Positions 45,038-45,607 of a stretch of DNA of 45,607 nucleotides are shown here, one piece after another. Below the pieces are notes generated by a model. The model was not told the origin of the DNA and did no database searches. It was given only the letters and a program-made list of their open reading frames with translations. This DNA is from a virus. A program made the translations under genes and the position numbers. The DNA is taken from positions 1-45,607 of the IMG/VR virus record IMGVR_UViG_3300042922_000339. The stretch is one strand, 5' to 3'. Numbering within the stretch: the first letter of the stretch is position 1; each line of letters opens with the position of its first letter.

Positions 45038-45493
45038 ATGGCTAGTGGTGGTGCACGGAATCGGTCTGGCCCTGCGCCGGACCCGTCGTCTGGTCGTTCT
45101 GACCGCCGCGGGTTGTCGTTTACGGCCTTGCCTGCTGAGGGTTTCACTGGCCCCGTGCCTGACTTCCCGTTGCCGGGTTGCACTGACCGTGAGCTCGAGG
45201 TTTGGGAGTCGCTTTGGCGCACTCCTCAGGCTGCGGCGTGGGCTACTGCTGCGTGGCGCTGGCAGGCAATTGGTGAGCTTGTCCGCTTGCAGGTGCGTGC
45301 GGAGGCGCAGGATTCCCCTGCGACCCTGTTTGAGCGCATCCGCCAGTGGCGTGCGGATCTTGGCTTGACGCCGGCCGGTCTCAAGGAGAACGGCTGGGCG
45401 ATTGCGGCCGATGAGGTCACGGCCCGTCGTGAGGACCGTGACGAGGCTTCGGACGAGCCGTACTTGGCTCCTGTGCGCCGCTTGAGGGGATGA
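45038..45493 (+). CDS. terS: Terminase small subunit
   Basis: 151 residues, ATG 45038, GAGGAG upstream. Disordered Gly/Ser/Arg start, then DRELEVWESLWRTPQAAAWA, a helical core with WATAAWRWQAIGELVRLQVR, and RIRQWRADLGLTPAGLKENG. This is the usual shape of actinophage small terminases that bind cos/pac and feed DNA to the large subunit. Ends inside the duplicated 127 bases; the large subunit starts three bases after the stop. Confidence 0.85.
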   Translation: MASGGARNRSGPAPDPSSGRSDRRGLSFTALPAEGFTGPVPDFPLPGCTDRELEVWESLWRTPQAAAWATAAWRWQAIGELVRLQVRAEAQDSPATLFERIRQWRADLGLTPAGLKENGWAIAADEVTARREDRDEASDEPYLAPVRRLRG

Positions 45494-45607
45494 CCGATGA
45501 CTCGCGCCACCGAGGTGACGCGCATCGACTTCCCTACCCTGGGTGACCTTGCTGACGGTTGGATCAGGCAGCATTGCCGCGTCCCGGATGGGTTCGCGGT
45601 GGGCGCC
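45481..45607. repeat. Terminal direct repeat, copy 2
   Basis: Exact copy of bases 1-127, including the small terminase stop and the first 37 codons of the large terminase (from 45497). Count these features once when closing the circle. Confidence 0.95.

Noticed and set aside
1-45607. Insertion sequences, transposases or a phage DNA polymerase
   Set aside because: No DDE transposase, IS-type terminal repeats or polymerase A/B motifs were seen in any plausible gene.

Overview
This window is one complete, circularly closed genome of a temperate, long-tailed (siphovirus-type) phage of a high-GC actinobacterium. The last 127 bases repeat the first 127 exactly, so the unit is 45,480 bp and the terminase genes run across the join. 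The actinobacterial host is inferred from the strong G+C bias, frequent GTG starts, a WhiB-family protein, apparently leaderless promoters and the types of small genes present. A tyrosine integrase, a candidate attP built on a tRNA 3' end, two small HTH repressor-like genes and an excisionase-like gene indicate lysogeny.

Late half (about 44.0 kb through the join to 22.8 kb, nearly all + strand): a promoter and leader hairpins, tRNA-Trp and tRNA-Asp, an HNH endonuclease, a cos-like structured gap, small terminase, large terminase split over two overlapping reading frames, portal, MuF-like head protein, scaffold, major capsid protein with an inserted domain, connector/closure/terminator proteins, major tail protein, tail assembly chaperones joined by a -1 frameshift at GGGTTTC, a 900-residue tape measure, tail-tip proteins, a lysis cassette (two membrane proteins, M15 endolysin, holin) and distal fibre genes. 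One of these is an 870-residue protein with a glycosidase-like domain and nine 20-residue repeats.

Lysogeny and conversion region (22.8-27.6 kb): a 64-residue HTH protein and a secreted 151-residue protein diverge from a palindromic pair of leaderless promoters. The secreted protein is a paralog of the phage's own tail-tip protein (16432-17259) but carries a signal sequence and two new cysteines. It lies on the structural side of attP, so it would sit at one edge of the integrated prophage, where lysogenic-conversion genes are usual. Next come the palindrome-rich attP region, two small genes, integrase, the divergent repressor/early promoter region with repeated GGATAC operators, a tRNA-Leu(CAA) and the excisionase-like gene.

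Early half (27.6-43.9 kb, all + strand, start and stop codons mostly overlapping): many small unknown genes, a YqaJ/lambda-type exonuclease with a companion protein, WhiB, an SSB, a DEDD exonuclease, an NrdH-like redoxin, two DNA methyltransferases, a RusA resolvase, and a replication module of initiator plus DnaB helicase. The initiator gene contains iteron-like 10-bp repeats followed by a purine tract, which resembles the lambda origin inside gene O. The operon ends at a very strong UUCG-capped terminator.
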